A stretch of DNA of 64,000 nt, from the NCBI RefSeq assembly GCF_903995435.1, contig NC_067144.1, forward strand, positions 73,372,256 to 73,436,255. The letters run 5' to 3'. The notes beneath the pieces are model-generated. The model saw only the letters and a program-made list of their open reading frames with translations, did no database searches and had not been told where the DNA came from. Numbering within the stretch: the stretch's first letter is position 1; every line of letters begins with the position of its first letter. The position numbers were made by a program, and so were the translations under genes. Shown piece by piece: positions 11,441 through 22,061 of this stretch. Source of the DNA: Acomys russatus. Taxonomy: Eukaryota > Chordata > Mammalia > Rodentia > Muridae.

Positions 11441-12370
11441 CAGTACACTTATTTCTGAAAAATAAAATCTTTATCTTTTGTATGAAAGGACTAAGACATT
11501 TATAGCTTAAGTCGTGCGATGCTGGACAATTTTAGTGACAATGGAGATAGAACATGTTTGGTCCTGAATTGACAATTATCGGAACCAACTGGCAGGCATC
11601 CAGGGATTTATGACACAGTTTGGCTCATTTTTCTATCAGTTTGTACAGTTTTCAGAATAAAAAGTGTGAAGTCAAGACCCAAAAATGCTTAGTGGAGGTT
11701 TGTGCCACTGAGGCACATGCTCGGGGTATTGGGCCAGGCTGCCTGTCATCGCTCCATAATCCCCTCAGGGTAAATATGGAAGTTCAGTCAGAAAGGCTAC
11801 AATGAGGCATCGGTTGGCCCTGGGCCCGGCGCTGGGTGGCTGTCTTCTAGCTGCGAGGCCCATTTGCCCTCTATAAATAACAATCTGTATGAATGCTCTA
11901 CTATTTTAACGCGCATTCGCCACAGCTGCTGAGCGTTGTTTACGTAGCTAAGAAACCTTCTGTAAACAGCAGTACCTCAAAATTGCCCATGTGCCGGGGA
12001 CATAAAGGCCCCTTCAAAAATATATTTGCAGATGACACCCAGCCAGCTCCGGGGTGTCTGGGTGGCTGATGCCAGAATTTTCCAGGGTTTGATTTATGCT
12101 CAAAAATAGAATCACATGACTGGAAGTTTCTCGGGAGGTTGCCTCCATCACCCTCCTGCCCCCCGGACTACAGGCAGAGGACCAGGACCAAGCAGTCCTT
12201 GGAGAATGTGTGCCTGTCCTTTACGGGTGTCAGTTGGACTCTGATGGCATCCCTTCATGGCATTAAGGGTAGACAAGGCTTGCTTCCTGCCTCCCAGGGG
12301 CTTTTGCCAGTCTCTCTTCCTCCCTCTCCCTCTCTCCTGTATCCCATGCTGTCCTGAAGGGTCACTGAGT
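11441..12370. promoter_or_regulatory. Candidate conserved non-coding element
   Basis: About 900 bp free of recognisable repeats, 4.5-5.4 kb from the exon in the downstream intron. Within 11871-11968 it holds CTATAAATAA (MEF2-like), AACAATC (SOX-like), CAGCTG (E-box, 11923-11928) and two forkhead-type strings, TGTTTAC at 11937-11943 and GTAAACA at 11962-11968. It retains several CpGs (for example acgcgcattcgcc). Regulatory role is inference. Confidence 0.4.
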
Positions 12371-12374
12371 AGTG

Positions 12375-12515
12375 TGGATGATGACCTTGGACTTCTGATG
12401 CATCTGCCTCTTCTGCAGCAGTGTTGGGGTTACAGGCGTGTACCACCACTCCCAGTTTTATGTGGTGCTGGGGATCCAGCTAGTCTCTAGTGTGACAGGC
12501 AAGCAGGCCACAACC
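12375..12515 (-). repeat. B4 SINE
   Basis: Antisense: 'gaccttggacttctgatgcatctgcctcttctgc', 'ggttacaggcgtgtaccaccactcccag', 'tgtggtgctggggatcca', 'gacaggcaagc'. Confidence 0.75.
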
Positions 12516-12524
12516 CATGGTGCG

Positions 12525-12576
<52 letters not shown>
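12525..12576. repeat. (TC)n microsatellite
   Basis: Dinucleotide run directly preceding the antisense B1. Confidence 0.93.
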
Positions 12577-12579
<3 letters not shown>

Positions 12580-12722
12580 ATTTTTCAAGACAGGATTTCT
12601 CTGTGTAGCCTTGGCTGTCCTCAACTCGCTTTGTAGACCAGGCTAGCCTCGAACTCACAGCAATCTGCCTGCCTCTGCCTCCCGAGTGTTGGGATTAAAG
12701 GTGTGCGCCACTGTGGCCCGGC
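12577..12722 (-). repeat. B1 SINE, well preserved
   Basis: Near full-length antisense B1, from 'caagacaggatttctctgtgtagcc' through 'ttgtagaccaggctagcctcgaactcacag' to 'gggattaaaggtgtgcgccactgtggcccggc'. Confidence 0.92.
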
Positions 12723-13559
12723 AACTCTTGATTTCATTTTCTGGGGTGGAATTGGAGTCTGCAGTACAACTGCTATCGGAACATGAGGTTCCCACGAAGT
12801 TATCGCTGTGCCGCCCTTGCTGCCTGTTCCACTAGCTGAGCTCCCAGCATGCCCCAGACCTTGGTAGGTCAGGTCACTTGCAAGACAACTCAGGCCTCTA
12901 GAATATGCTATTTGTTAACGTCACCGAGAGCCCATGATGCATGTGACAGAAAGGGTGTGCTGATGGTCCAAGTGCCGAGAATAAATGGCCATGGAGCGCT
13001 CTGCCACAGACAGGACTTCTGTGAGACCTGGAACTCCAGGAAGATGGAGTGGAGTGGATGTGACGTGACAGGACTGTTGCACTCGTGAACTCACTTGGCT
13101 GGGTTGTCTGCGCAAAGGCTGCACGAGACCAAGCTGGTCAGCAGTTCAGCGCAGGTCGGGGAGGGGCCCACTAGGCCCTGCTCCGGTTCAGGAGCTATTG
13201 GCAATTGAGGATGTCTGGGGAAGAGAGAGCCAGTCCCGCCCTCCCCCAGGGCTTTGCACTGTCATGCTTCAGGGGGTACAGCACTGATTAGACTCAGTAG
13301 GTTATTGAACACACAAACAAAAAAGACAAAATGCTGTGAGGAGGTTATGGTAGTGGGCTACCCAGGAGTTGGAGCGGGAGCGGGACCATTGGCTGTGACG
13401 GGAAATATACTGTACATGCATGTATGAAATTCCAAGGGAAAAATAAGAAAAAGGATGGGTATGTTGAACCCTGCTGGGGTGTGACTCACAACTCTAGGCG
13501 GGTACAGCTGTTCACCGCCGATGGAGGCAGTTCCTGTTTCCTGTTACGTGCGCGGGCCC
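12723..13559. other. Unannotated unique intron
   Basis: No supported element. Confidence 0.5.
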
Positions 13560-13745
13560 TTCTCTGCGTGTGTGTGCATGTACTACATGCGTGCAGTGTA
13601 CTTGGAGCCCAGAGGAGGACGATGGACCCCCGCAGCTGGGGTTGCAGATAGTCACGAGCCACCGTGTGGGTGCTGGGAATTGCAGTTGGGTCCTCTGCGA
13701 GAACATCTAGTTCTCTTAGGCTCTGAGCCATCTCTCTGGGCTGGG
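13560..13745 (-). repeat. B2 SINE
   Basis: Antisense B2: 'cccagaggaggacgatgg', 'ctggggttgcagatagtcacgagccaccgtgtgggtgctgggaattgcagttgggtcctctgcgag', 'tctgagccatctctctgggc'. Confidence 0.82.
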
Positions 13746-14128
13746 GGGAACACTTTTGAGAGAAGACTTGAGCTCTTGGAAAGCTGTTCTGGGCTGGCAC
13801 GCTCCAGCCCTGCACGCCAGTGAATAACCGGAACCTTCTCAATTCATTTCCTCCAGTTTGTACATTTTTCTTTTTCTGTGCCTTTGAGCCATTGAAACAT
13901 TTTTTTTTCTCTTTAAAATTTTTCCCTATCTTTAATTGCCTGTAAATTCCAATTGTGGTTTTCATTTTCAAAGAACACGTCTTTCTGAAGTTTCAGAAAT
14001 GAGTTATGTGGGAGGTACTAAGCAGTAGGAAACCCACATGGAAAGGGCCAAGGCATGTTCAGCTTCCGAACACCCCCTTCAGAACATTCTAGAACACCTT
14101 TCTTCTTCTAACTAGAAGGTAGGAAACA

Positions 14129-14130
<2 letters not shown>
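13746..14130. other. Unannotated intron, AT-rich
   Basis: T-rich stretch at 13855-13930; nothing else seen. Confidence 0.5.
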
Positions 14131-14160
<30 letters not shown>

Positions 14161-14290
14161 CCTGTATGTGACTATGTATACATAGAGATACACAAACATA
14201 CATATGCATATACACTGTCCATATAATACATACATATGTGTATGTTTATGTATGTATACATATCTGTATTTAAGTATATAAAATACATAT
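14131..14290. repeat. (TG)n plus TACATA-rich low complexity
   Basis: TG run at 14131-14158, then an imperfect tata/tacata tract to about 14290. Confidence 0.8.
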
Positions 14291-15269
14291 TTAAAAAGAA
14301 AATCAATACTGGTTGCTTTTTCTCATGAGTGGTAGAGCGTTTGATTCTTTTTGCTGGCAACTACCCAGGTGTGGCTAAGAACCCCAGAAAGACAAGAATG
14401 CTTCCAGGCAAATATCACTGTTAATTACCATAAAAAGGAGTTTCTCACTGCAGATAGTCTTGTTCCACACAAGCTGTCATCAGAAAGACAAGGTCTACCC
14501 CGGGGACAGTGCATAAATGATTTTCTCGCTCAGATTCATTTATATTTTGAGGCCGGGCTTCGGTTGGAGGGAGCACAGAGCTTGGCTGCTGCTGTGTGGA
14601 GGCAGGGCTGGCGCTGGGAGCCAGGGGCGTGGATTCTTGTGTGCGTAGGCCACACACAGGAACAAGTCCTGTCCAGTGGGAAGGACAGCTGCAATGGCCA
14701 GCACCCGCTGCGGGAGACTGTGTCTCACGGACACCACTAGGGGGAGTCCCTGTGCTCCCCAGAGTGCTGACCAGGCTGCTGGTCTGCCTGAGAGTGGCCA
14801 AGTTCCCTATCTCAGGGAAACTCACACCTTCCCATTTCTTTCCTCACTGTCCTCCATCCCTCCCTTTCCTCTTTACTTAACCTCTTCCTCCTTCCTCATC
14901 TGTTCCTTCCTCCTTTCCTCCTCTTCATTTTCTACCCCCTTCCCTCCCCTTTCCTCCTTCTTTTCCTCTTCTCTCACCACGCCCCCCTTTCTTCTCCCTA
15001 GTTCTCCTTTGCTCTAGTTAATTTTCCCTCAGGAGAACAGGTACCGCTAGCCCCGCTACTGTCTGCAGTACCTACTTAGAGTTTTACAAAGCTCAGCCAG
15101 GGCTCTGGGGCGGAATACAGACTGAAGTCAGAGGTAAGCAATGGTCTTTCCTATGGCAGTGCAGGCTGGAGCAGCAGCCCCCCCACCCTGGCTTACCCTT
15201 CCCTCCACATGGGGGGACGGGAGAGTCAGTTTCTCATTCCTTTTTGCATACCCCGCTTACAGGCTTGTG
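14291..15269. other. Unannotated intron with a CT-rich tract and CTCF-like string
   Basis: ACCACTAGGGGGAG at about 14733-14746 resembles the CTCF core with one mismatch. 14838-15015 is a pyrimidine-rich tract (cttcctcc and related units). No coding signal. Confidence 0.4.
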
Positions 15270-15540
15270 CCTGGCTCCAGAGCAGGTGTGAACTAAACCC
15301 TCATATCCAGAAGACATGGATCCCAGGACACCCAAATGATACCCAGGTCGTCAAATGCTTACGTCCTTCTTACAAAATAGTTGTGTTTGCATAGACACAC
15401 ACTTATCCACATATTTTAGATCATTTTTAGATTACTTATAATACCCAGGACCATGTTAAATATTTATACTGTATTATTTAGGAAATAATGGCAAATGCCG
15501 AGAAAGTGGTCATCGCCAGACGCTTCTTGTTTTCTTTCCT
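15270..15540 (+). mobile_element. MER2-like relic, left part (interrupted by B1)
   Basis: 'gttgtgtttgcatagacacacacttatcc', 'tagatcatttttagattacttataatacc', 'tatttatactgtattatttaggaaataatggcaa' follow the MER2 order. It is broken by the B1 at 15541-15714 and resumes at 15715. Confidence 0.78.
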
Positions 15541-15714
15541 TTTTTTTTTTTTTTTTTTTTTTTTCCGTTTTACTTATTGAGATACGATTGCTCCATGTAA
15601 CTTTGGCTGTCCTGGGGTTGGCTCTGTAGACCGGGCTGGCCCCGAACTCACAGAGATCCACCTGCCTCTGGCTCTCAAGTGCTGGGATTAAAGGTGTGCA
15701 CCACCACAACCTGG
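15541..15714 (-). repeat. B1 SINE with T24 tail, inserted in MER2
   Basis: A T run at 15541-15564 (the A-tail of a minus-strand B1) leads into 'ttggctgtcctggggttggctctgtagaccgggctggccccgaactcacagagatccacctgcc' and 'gggattaaaggtgtgcaccacc'. Confidence 0.92.
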
Positions 15715-15800
15715 CATCAATATCACATTTTTTTTAATGTGTTGAATCCATGGCTGATGGAATCCAAGAATATGGCTTCCTTAGACACTGAGGGCCAAGC
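15715..15800 (+). mobile_element. MER2-like relic, right part
   Basis: 'tgttgaatccatggctgatggaatccaag' and 'gacactgagggcc' match the MER2 right end, completing the copy started at 15270. Confidence 0.75.
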
Positions 15801-16327
15801 ATATATTATTATTCCTTAAAATTCTGCTTGTTCTGTGAAAAGCAAAGCCCTGGACCAGAGACCCACATTTTTAGTTTGCTGAGCTCTAAACACTTACTGG
15901 ACAAGTTGCCCTTCCCTGTAAGAAGTACTTGGTTGGAGCTGTGGCTTTGCCTCCTTTTGCTGTAGGAGACAGTAAGGCGGAAGTACAGGACTTTTGTTTT
16001 GAAAAGGATACCAGGTTAGTGAGGAATTGGGCCGACCCACACAGTATACATTTTCCCATGACAGACCAACCTGGAGCTTCAAAGCTGGAGGCTTCTAAAC
16101 ACAGGACACGCTGTGTGGAGGAAAAAAACCATGGGGTTGGGGGTGGGGGAAGCCAGGTTGGGTAGCAGTGGTTCAGAACTCTGAAGAACAGGTGAACAGC
16201 AGGGATTGGATTCATAGGCTTCCTGTAGCTCTGTTCAAGGCTTCTGACTATTTTGTAGCATACTGCCAGAAAGTGTGGGCAGAATGCACTTTGCTCTCAG
16301 AACATGGACTGCACATGAAATGTTGAT
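15801..16327. other. Unannotated intron
   Basis: No supported element. Confidence 0.5.
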
Positions 16328-16430
16328 GTGAGCAAAGACCAGGATGGCCTCAAACTCACAGAGATCTCCCTGCCTCTGCCTCCCAAAGTGCTGGGATGAA
16401 AGATTTGTGCCAACACTGCCCAGCTCTAAA
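16328..16430 (-). repeat. B1 SINE, truncated
   Basis: 'gaccaggatggcctcaaactcacagagatctccctgcctctgcctcccaaagtgctgggatgaaag', then 'ccaacactgcccagc'. The 3' half of the antisense copy is absent. Confidence 0.82.
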
Positions 16431-16452
16431 TAGCTTTTTACAAAGGTAAATG

Positions 16453-16668
16453 TGGAGCTGGAGAGGTGGTCCAGCAGTTTAGCGCACTGGCTGCTCTCGC
16501 AGAGTACCCTGGTTCAGTTGCCCAGCCATCTACATGGCGCCTCCCAACTGTTTCCGTGACTCCAGTTCCAGGGAACTTGGCACCTTCTTGTGGCATCCAC
16601 TGGCAGCAGCCATGCAGGTGGTGCACATACACACACTCAGACAAACACTCATGCCGATAAAAACAACA
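16453..16668 (+). repeat. B2 SINE
   Basis: tRNA-like head 'gagctggagaggtggtccagcagtttagcgcactggctgctctcgcagagtaccctggttcag', body 'actccagttccagggaacttggcacc', and tail region with cacacacactcag. It lies 180 bp from the Kcnj6 donor. Confidence 0.85.
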
Positions 16669-16840
16669 GCAATGACACCGACGACCAGATCTTAAAACTA
16701 AGAGAATTGAAAGGTGAGATGGCTGGAGAGCCCGGAGTGCGTACTTACGGTTGCAGGACACACAGGGGCATCGTATTATTTCACACCAGAGAGTTTCACC
16801 TGAGTGCATTTCCCGCAGAGAACCCAGAATGAACCCCCTG

Positions 16841-16846
16841 TCTTAC
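16841..16846 (-). other. Splice donor of the Kcnj6 exon
   Basis: The minus strand reads ACAG|GTAAGA, a near-ideal donor. Translation past it leaves the GIRK2 sequence at Gly318 and reaches a stop at 16776 after 22 unrelated codons. Confidence 0.93.
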
Positions 16847-17767
16847 CTGTGGCTTCCACCATCCCCTCCAGAATGACCACAATCTCCAGTTCCTCTTTAG
16901 GCAGCTGGGCTTTGGAGATCTCCCAGAAGGGACTCTGTTGGTTAATTTCGTGGCTAATGATCAACGGTGACACCAGAAAGAGGCGGTCGTCCCCGGTGTA
17001 GTACCCCACGTTGATATCCGTCTGGTTGAGGGGGATGAACTCCCCCTCTGAGGTCTGTTTGGACTTGATCAACTTGGCTCTGATGGAAGCCTCCACGATG
17101 TGGGAGTTCCTCAAGTCCCCCACGCGGAACATCAGGCACAGTTTCCCGTCCCGCATGGAAATCACTGCGTGGGTGGAAAAGACCAAGGTCTCCGCCCTCT
17201 TCTTGGGTTGGGATATTTTCACAAACATGCACCCCACCATGAACGCGTTGACGATGGACCCCAACACAGACTGGATTAAGAGGAGCACGATCCCCTCGGG
17301 GCACTTGTCCGTGATGACACGGTAGCCATAACCAATGGTGGTTTCTGTCTCTATTGAAAATAAAAAAGCAGAGACAAACCCATTGAGGTTGGTGACACAG
17401 GGAGTCCACGAGGGGTCTTCTATGTGGTCCATATCTCCTCGGATGTAGGCAATTAGCCACCAGATCATCCCAAAGAAGAGCCATGTCACTGTGTAGACCA
17501 TGACAAAGATGAGCAGGTTGAACCTCCACTTCAGGTCCACCAGGGTGGTGAAGATGTCCGTCAGGTACCGGTACGTCTCCCGCACGTTGCCGTGGTGGAC
17601 GTTACACTTCCCATCCTTCCTTACATACCTCTGGATTTTCCGCTTGGTTCTGTCTCGGCTGATGTGTCTTGGAAGGTCATCCCTGGCCTGCTTAGGCAAC
17701 TTTGGTTGGTGAATGGCCACTGGGCTTTCCACATCCTGGTCCATGGAATCACCCTCCAGGACGTTAG
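16847..17767 (-). CDS. Kcnj6: Kcnj6 (GIRK2/Kir3.2) central coding exon
   Basis: Partial gene: one internal exon of 921 nt, about 307 codons of a roughly 425-residue protein. The product is a G-protein-gated inward-rectifier K+ channel subunit of the plasma membrane that forms tetramers (often with GIRK1 or GIRK3) and is opened by G-beta-gamma and PIP2. Visible in mouse numbering: PIP2-contact lysines K64, K194, K199 and K200; TM1 at about 94-118; disulfide cysteines C134 and C166; E152; filter TIGYG with glycine at 156 (codon 17331-17333 reads GGT, so the weaver site is wild type); TM2 with N184; the sodium-site aspartate D228; and L257 of the alcohol pocket. The exon opens inside the Thr11 codon and closes after the first base of Gly318, both phase 1. 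Compared with my memory of mouse and human protein, residue 171 is Val instead of Ile. The frame is intact, with no stop or frameshift. Neither neighbouring coding exon is in the window. Confidence 0.97.
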
Positions 17768-17800
17768 CTGGCGGTTTGAAGAAAAGAAAAGAAAGTTCAA
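17768..17800 (-). other. Splice acceptor of the Kcnj6 exon
   Basis: On the minus strand a pyrimidine-rich run (ctttcttttcttttcttc) is followed by aaaccgccAG at 17769-17768. The protein upstream of this AG no longer resembles GIRK2, and Asn12 follows immediately inside the exon. Confidence 0.9.
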
Positions 17801-18052
17801 ATGAGATGCTGGGTGCTTTTGCTTTTTCTGCCATGCCTTAAAACTTCGAGCCAATAAGAAACATCATCCTTTAAGTTTCTTTCCTCAGGTGTCCTGTCAC
17901 AGTGACAAGAGACGTTATGAACACAAGCTTTCAAAGATATAGTTACAGGCTGAGCAGGGCCTAATCTAATACAAACCAAGCATGCCCTTAGGAGAAGAGA
18001 GATTGGGATGCTTGGAGAAATAGAAGGCCACACAGAGCAAAAGACACCATCT

Positions 18053-18223
18053 GAGAGACACAGAGAGAGACATGGAGGGAGGGAAGGGGGAGGGAGAGAG
18101 AGACAGAGAAGAGAGACAAAGAGAGACATAGAGAAAGCGAGAGACAGAGAGACACGGACACAGACACACAGACACAGACACACACACACACATACACACA
18201 CACAACAACAGAGACAGAGACAC
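18053..18223. repeat. Compound (GA)n/(CA)n microsatellite
   Basis: gagagacagag and gggagggaaggggg units grade into acacagacacacac and then CA repeats, about 300 bp upstream of the exon acceptor. Confidence 0.88.
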
Positions 18224-19814
18224 ATCTCCAGCAACCAGCCCTGCAGACAGCTTGACCTTTGCCTTCCAGTCTCCAAACAAACTATCCAAAATCACAGCCT
18301 GCACTTCTTCATTGCAAAATGCCCACTGGGCCAAGTCATGGGGTCATTACAGGGGGACACGAAGCCTCATAGTTGACACGGGTCTACATGGCATGCCCTT
18401 AAACACCCTTCTGCAATAACTTGCTTCTTTCTATTCAGGGCAAGAATTTTGAGCAAGTTCCTTAAGTACCGCTCAAACATTTTCTCGATTTTGTGGGGAA
18501 GAAAGCATGCCTCATACTTTAATGGTTGGTTCGATGCCAAGGTTAAAACAGAAGCATGGCACAATGTTCTCTCTCTGTGTATTCACACATTTGGTTCACT
18601 CTTTGTCTCGGCTTTGAGCATCTACACTTTGGCATGCGAAGTTATTTCCTTCTGATAGCCTTCTTGAAGAAGAGGTACCAGTTAACAACGCATGAGGAAG
18701 GCTCTCTCTCTCTGCTGCAGAGTGGTGCAAGGGGAATGTTAGACCGGAGTCTGCTATTAAATGCATAGAAACCGCTGCCTGCAATGACTTGTTTAGCTGG
18801 TAATTTCAGAGCTGCTGAAAGTTTTATGAGCAGTTTCTTCCCCCAGGATTTCACTTGGGTCCTTCAGTTGAGCATTTGCTAGTGGTGCCTGAGTTCTCCT
18901 TTTGGTTCACGGAGAAGTGAGGCCAGCCAGGCCACTCCTTTGAATAAGAAAGCAGCCAGAGCTGGGACCCCTTCCCCTGGTGCTCAACCTTGCTTATGAT
19001 TGGTTAGTTCCCTTTAAAATTAATTGCATGGATCTGTTTTTTTTTTTTTTTTTTGATTCCTCCCCAAGGATGGACCTAATGACTGTATAGAGCCTATTGT
19101 GTGACTTGATAGCTTTGTCCTCAGACCATTGGCCTCAATGGCCCTTCAATGTGTAGACAACAGATGCTGGGCCTGGATTGCAGAGGTAGGGAGGGGCTGC
19201 AGGTAGGCTATGTATGTGGGTAGAGGGCTCCATCCCTACCCCCCTGCCAAAGCCCTTATGCAGGAGGATGCTTCTGGTCCTGGTTCTTGTTCACCCTTCC
19301 TCAGTGGCCTCTAAATAGGATTGCATCTAGGTGACAACAGAGACCAACCCATGGTAGCGTGGGTGGGCTTTGCCTGCAAGCTCGCAGAGTCCCCAGCGGG
19401 CCCAAAGCATACTGAGGCCTGGACCACTGGCAGGCCGTGTGGTGCATGGACACTCTGAACTTTTGTCTCTCTGAGCCCTGAAGTGGAAGGAGAGGGTTTT
19501 GTGTATTAGTTACCTCTCAGCAGCCTTCTGGGTGTTTTATATTTGGTCCACTGTGGAGGGGGTGTCAGCCTCCAGCTGGAAGCTGTTTTGACTCGGTGGC
19601 TTGGCCCCAGCTGCAGGTGTTCATCATGAACTGACGAATGCCTCTGAAAGGCTGAGGAGCTGCTAGTGCTCTGGGCAGGCTGGACGGAGTGTCTGCTGAG
19701 ACAGTCTCAGGAACTGTGAGCGCCACATTCCCAGCTTCTTTGTGTTCAGGGCTCAGAAAGGTAGAGATCACAGCGAGGCAACCAGAGGCAGACAAACTCT
19801 GGGCCCCCGGCTGT
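18224..19814. other. Unannotated intron; possible conserved block
   Basis: 18380-18900 is repeat-free and moderately AT-rich, within about 1.2 kb upstream of the acceptor. A T run lies at 19037-19054. No exon signature seen. Confidence 0.45.
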
Positions 19815-20150
19815 CACCTTTCACTTCAATTACTTTTCTCCTCACTATGACAAAACACCTGACAGACGAAGCTCCAGGAAGGAAGGGTTTGTGCTGCTCA
19901 TAGCTGGAGTGTGTGTGGTCATCACGCTGAGGGAGGCACATGGTAGGAGCCTGTGGCAGCTGGTCACGCTGTCAGGGAAAGAGATGTGTGGGGTCTCATG
20001 TTTGCTACTGCCTGCCCTTTATGGAGCCTCATGTCAGCTGCCTTCTTGCATTGATGATGCCAGCCTGTGAGGCAGCATTGCCCAGGTTTAGGTGGGTATC
20101 TGCCCCAAGCAACCGAGTCTTCAGATCCCAGATGCTTTTCTTCTAGGCAT
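19815..20150 (-). repeat. MaLR-like rodent repeat
   Basis: Shares the layout of the copy at 40290: 'actatgacaaaacacctgacagacgaagctccaggaaggaagggtttgtgctgctcatagctgg', then 'cttctaggcatttcttgatcctgctgag'. Subfamily unresolved. Confidence 0.5.
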
Positions 20151-20375
20151 TTCTTGATCCTGCTGAGTTGACGGCATTAACCATCACTGTCCCTATAGAA
20201 AGATCAGTGTGCATTTTCCTCTGATCCCCCTCCTAGATCTATCAACACCGTTGTCGTAAATGCCAGACCACAGGCCTCTGTGTTTATAGAGCGGGGAGCC
20301 TTATGATCTGACCAAGCTTAAATGTGCGGGGTCTGAGAGAACCAAACAGCAATGACTAACAAAGCCAAGAAAGAG

Positions 20376-20482
20376 CAGCTGCTGAGTGAAGACCAGCTGC
20401 TGAGTGAAGACCAGCTGCTGAGTGAAGACCAGCTGCTGAGTGAAGACCAGCTGCTGAGTGAAGACCAGCTGCTGAGTGAAGC
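20376..20482. repeat. 18-bp minisatellite, six units
   Basis: Near-perfect CAGCTGCTGAGTGAAGAC units starting at 20376, 20394, 20412, 20430, 20448 and 20466. Each contains a CAGCTG E-box. The 18-bp period keeps two strands open in some frames. Confidence 0.95.
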
Positions 20483-22061
20483 CTCCGTCAGTCCAGGAGA
20501 CTCTCTTGCTCACCGTTGGCTTAAAACCCACTAACTTTGGAGGTCACACTTAACCCCACTCATTTGACAACGCCCCAATGCACGGACTATGGTAAGAGTT
20601 GTCTGGGTGCCCTCTCAGGGATGTTCAAAGCTGCGTTAGACACTGCCGATCCTTGATCGCATCATTGATTAGGCTCACTGTCTTGTGCACAGATCTGCCC
20701 CTCATTTGAGAAACGTTTTGACCGAGGCTCTATCTCAGAGTCCTCCAGGCCTAAGAGGCTTGTGCATCAGGGGAGAAAATAAAAACTGCCTTAAGTCACA
20801 TCCAGAATTGATTGATTGAGGACCAGACAGTAGGTGCCTCACCCCACATTGATGAAGGCTTGCTGTGCACTGTGCTGACAGCCTGGTCCCCTCTGCTCAG
20901 TGCTGCCTCCTTCTGGCTTGAGTCAGACAGCTGAGGTGACAATTAAGACACTTCCTCTTGTTGAGAACATGTGACTTGGCTCCATTTCTTCTGTTACTTT
21001 TATGCCACAGAGTCCTGTCACCTGGTGGCCTCAGGGACAGTCATACTCCATCTAGACTGGGACGTGACCTTCAGGACCAAGCTTTTAAACAGTAGGCATG
21101 GCTCCCTCTGACACCTTTGCCTTTTCTGTCGTATGTGGAGGGGGCTGAGAAGTCAAGAGATGAAGGAAGCTGGGTCCCAAGCAGTGTGGGTGGGACCTGC
21201 CATCTGTCTAGGAGCAAGACAAACCAGAGGTACGATTGGCATTGCACATTCTGCCTCTGTTGTCAAGCCTACCTCTAATTTTTCAGCCAGGAGTACACAC
21301 TGCCTCTAAGACGACGGAAGCGTTTGTTACCAGTCAAGGGAGCAGTTAAGAGGAAGACCGAAGGGAGGCAGGAAGAAAGGCAAAGATGGAATGCCTGCCT
21401 GAGTTTGTGTTCGTCAGAGTCAGTGTGTGGCTAATTGGATGCTGTGGTTAGTGGCGGGGAAAGTGGAGATACACGCACCACATCAGTGACTTCAAAAACA
21501 GGCAGAGGGAGCCAGGCCTCCTTGGGAGTGTGAAGAGAAGGTGGTCTTGGTGGGGCTCCCTCATCTGAGGCGTTGGGTGCTGGCCAAGTGCATCATGGGA
21601 GAATGGAGAGTAGGCAGAAACAGCACAGAGTTGAAAGAAAAACCCAAGAGGACAGGACTGGGAGAGTAGAGGAGGCTGATGTCGGAGCCTGGTCGGGGCC
21701 CAGAGGAAGGGCAAAACCATGCAAGAGAGTACAGTGTAGGGAGGGCTGGTGACGGGACCAGGACAGCTTAATGTCTGTGACATCACAGGGACCGTGTCCA
21801 GGGAGAAGGGACCACGGCAGCTGTGGGCAGTGAGCAGTGCCCACGAGTCCACGTGCAGGCGTTCAGAGGAATTACAGAAGGAAACGCCGTTGGTGCCGGT
21901 TAGCAGCTCTTTCTTACGATACGTGTGTGGACGCGAGAAATGATCTGAATGGCATCTCTAGAGCACTCCCAGCTGCGTGGTGTGCAAGTTGCAGCTGGGG
22001 AGCATTTCTTCTGTGTCTTTGCACAGACTGTGACACACACAGTATCTTCGGAGCTGTGGCA
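20483..22061. other. Unannotated intron
   Basis: Mostly unique, GC-moderate. Nothing supported. Confidence 0.5.

Larger units (their letters stand above)
1..16846 (-). other. Kcnj6: Kcnj6 intron downstream of the exon (partial)
   Basis: Everything to the left of the donor should be intron, because the C-terminal coding exon (beginning with the Met-Thr-Cys-Gln residues after Gly318) was not seen here. Repeats and unique blocks inside it are listed separately. Confidence 0.75.

Noticed and set aside
16700..16800. Second B2-like head ('gagatggctggagagcccggag') beside the exon
   Set aside because: Only about 20 bp of similarity; too short to call.
16776..16846. Read-through of the Kcnj6 exon past the donor, giving 22 extra codons before a stop
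   Set aside because: The donor is near-consensus and the extra residues do not resemble any GIRK2 C terminus I know. A short alternative C terminus exists in GIRK2 isoforms, but I cannot match this sequence to it.
17768..17834. Open frame extending upstream of the exon to a methionine at 17834
   Set aside because: It crosses the polypyrimidine tract and acceptor AG, and the residues are unlike the GIRK2 N terminus. It is intron translated by chance.
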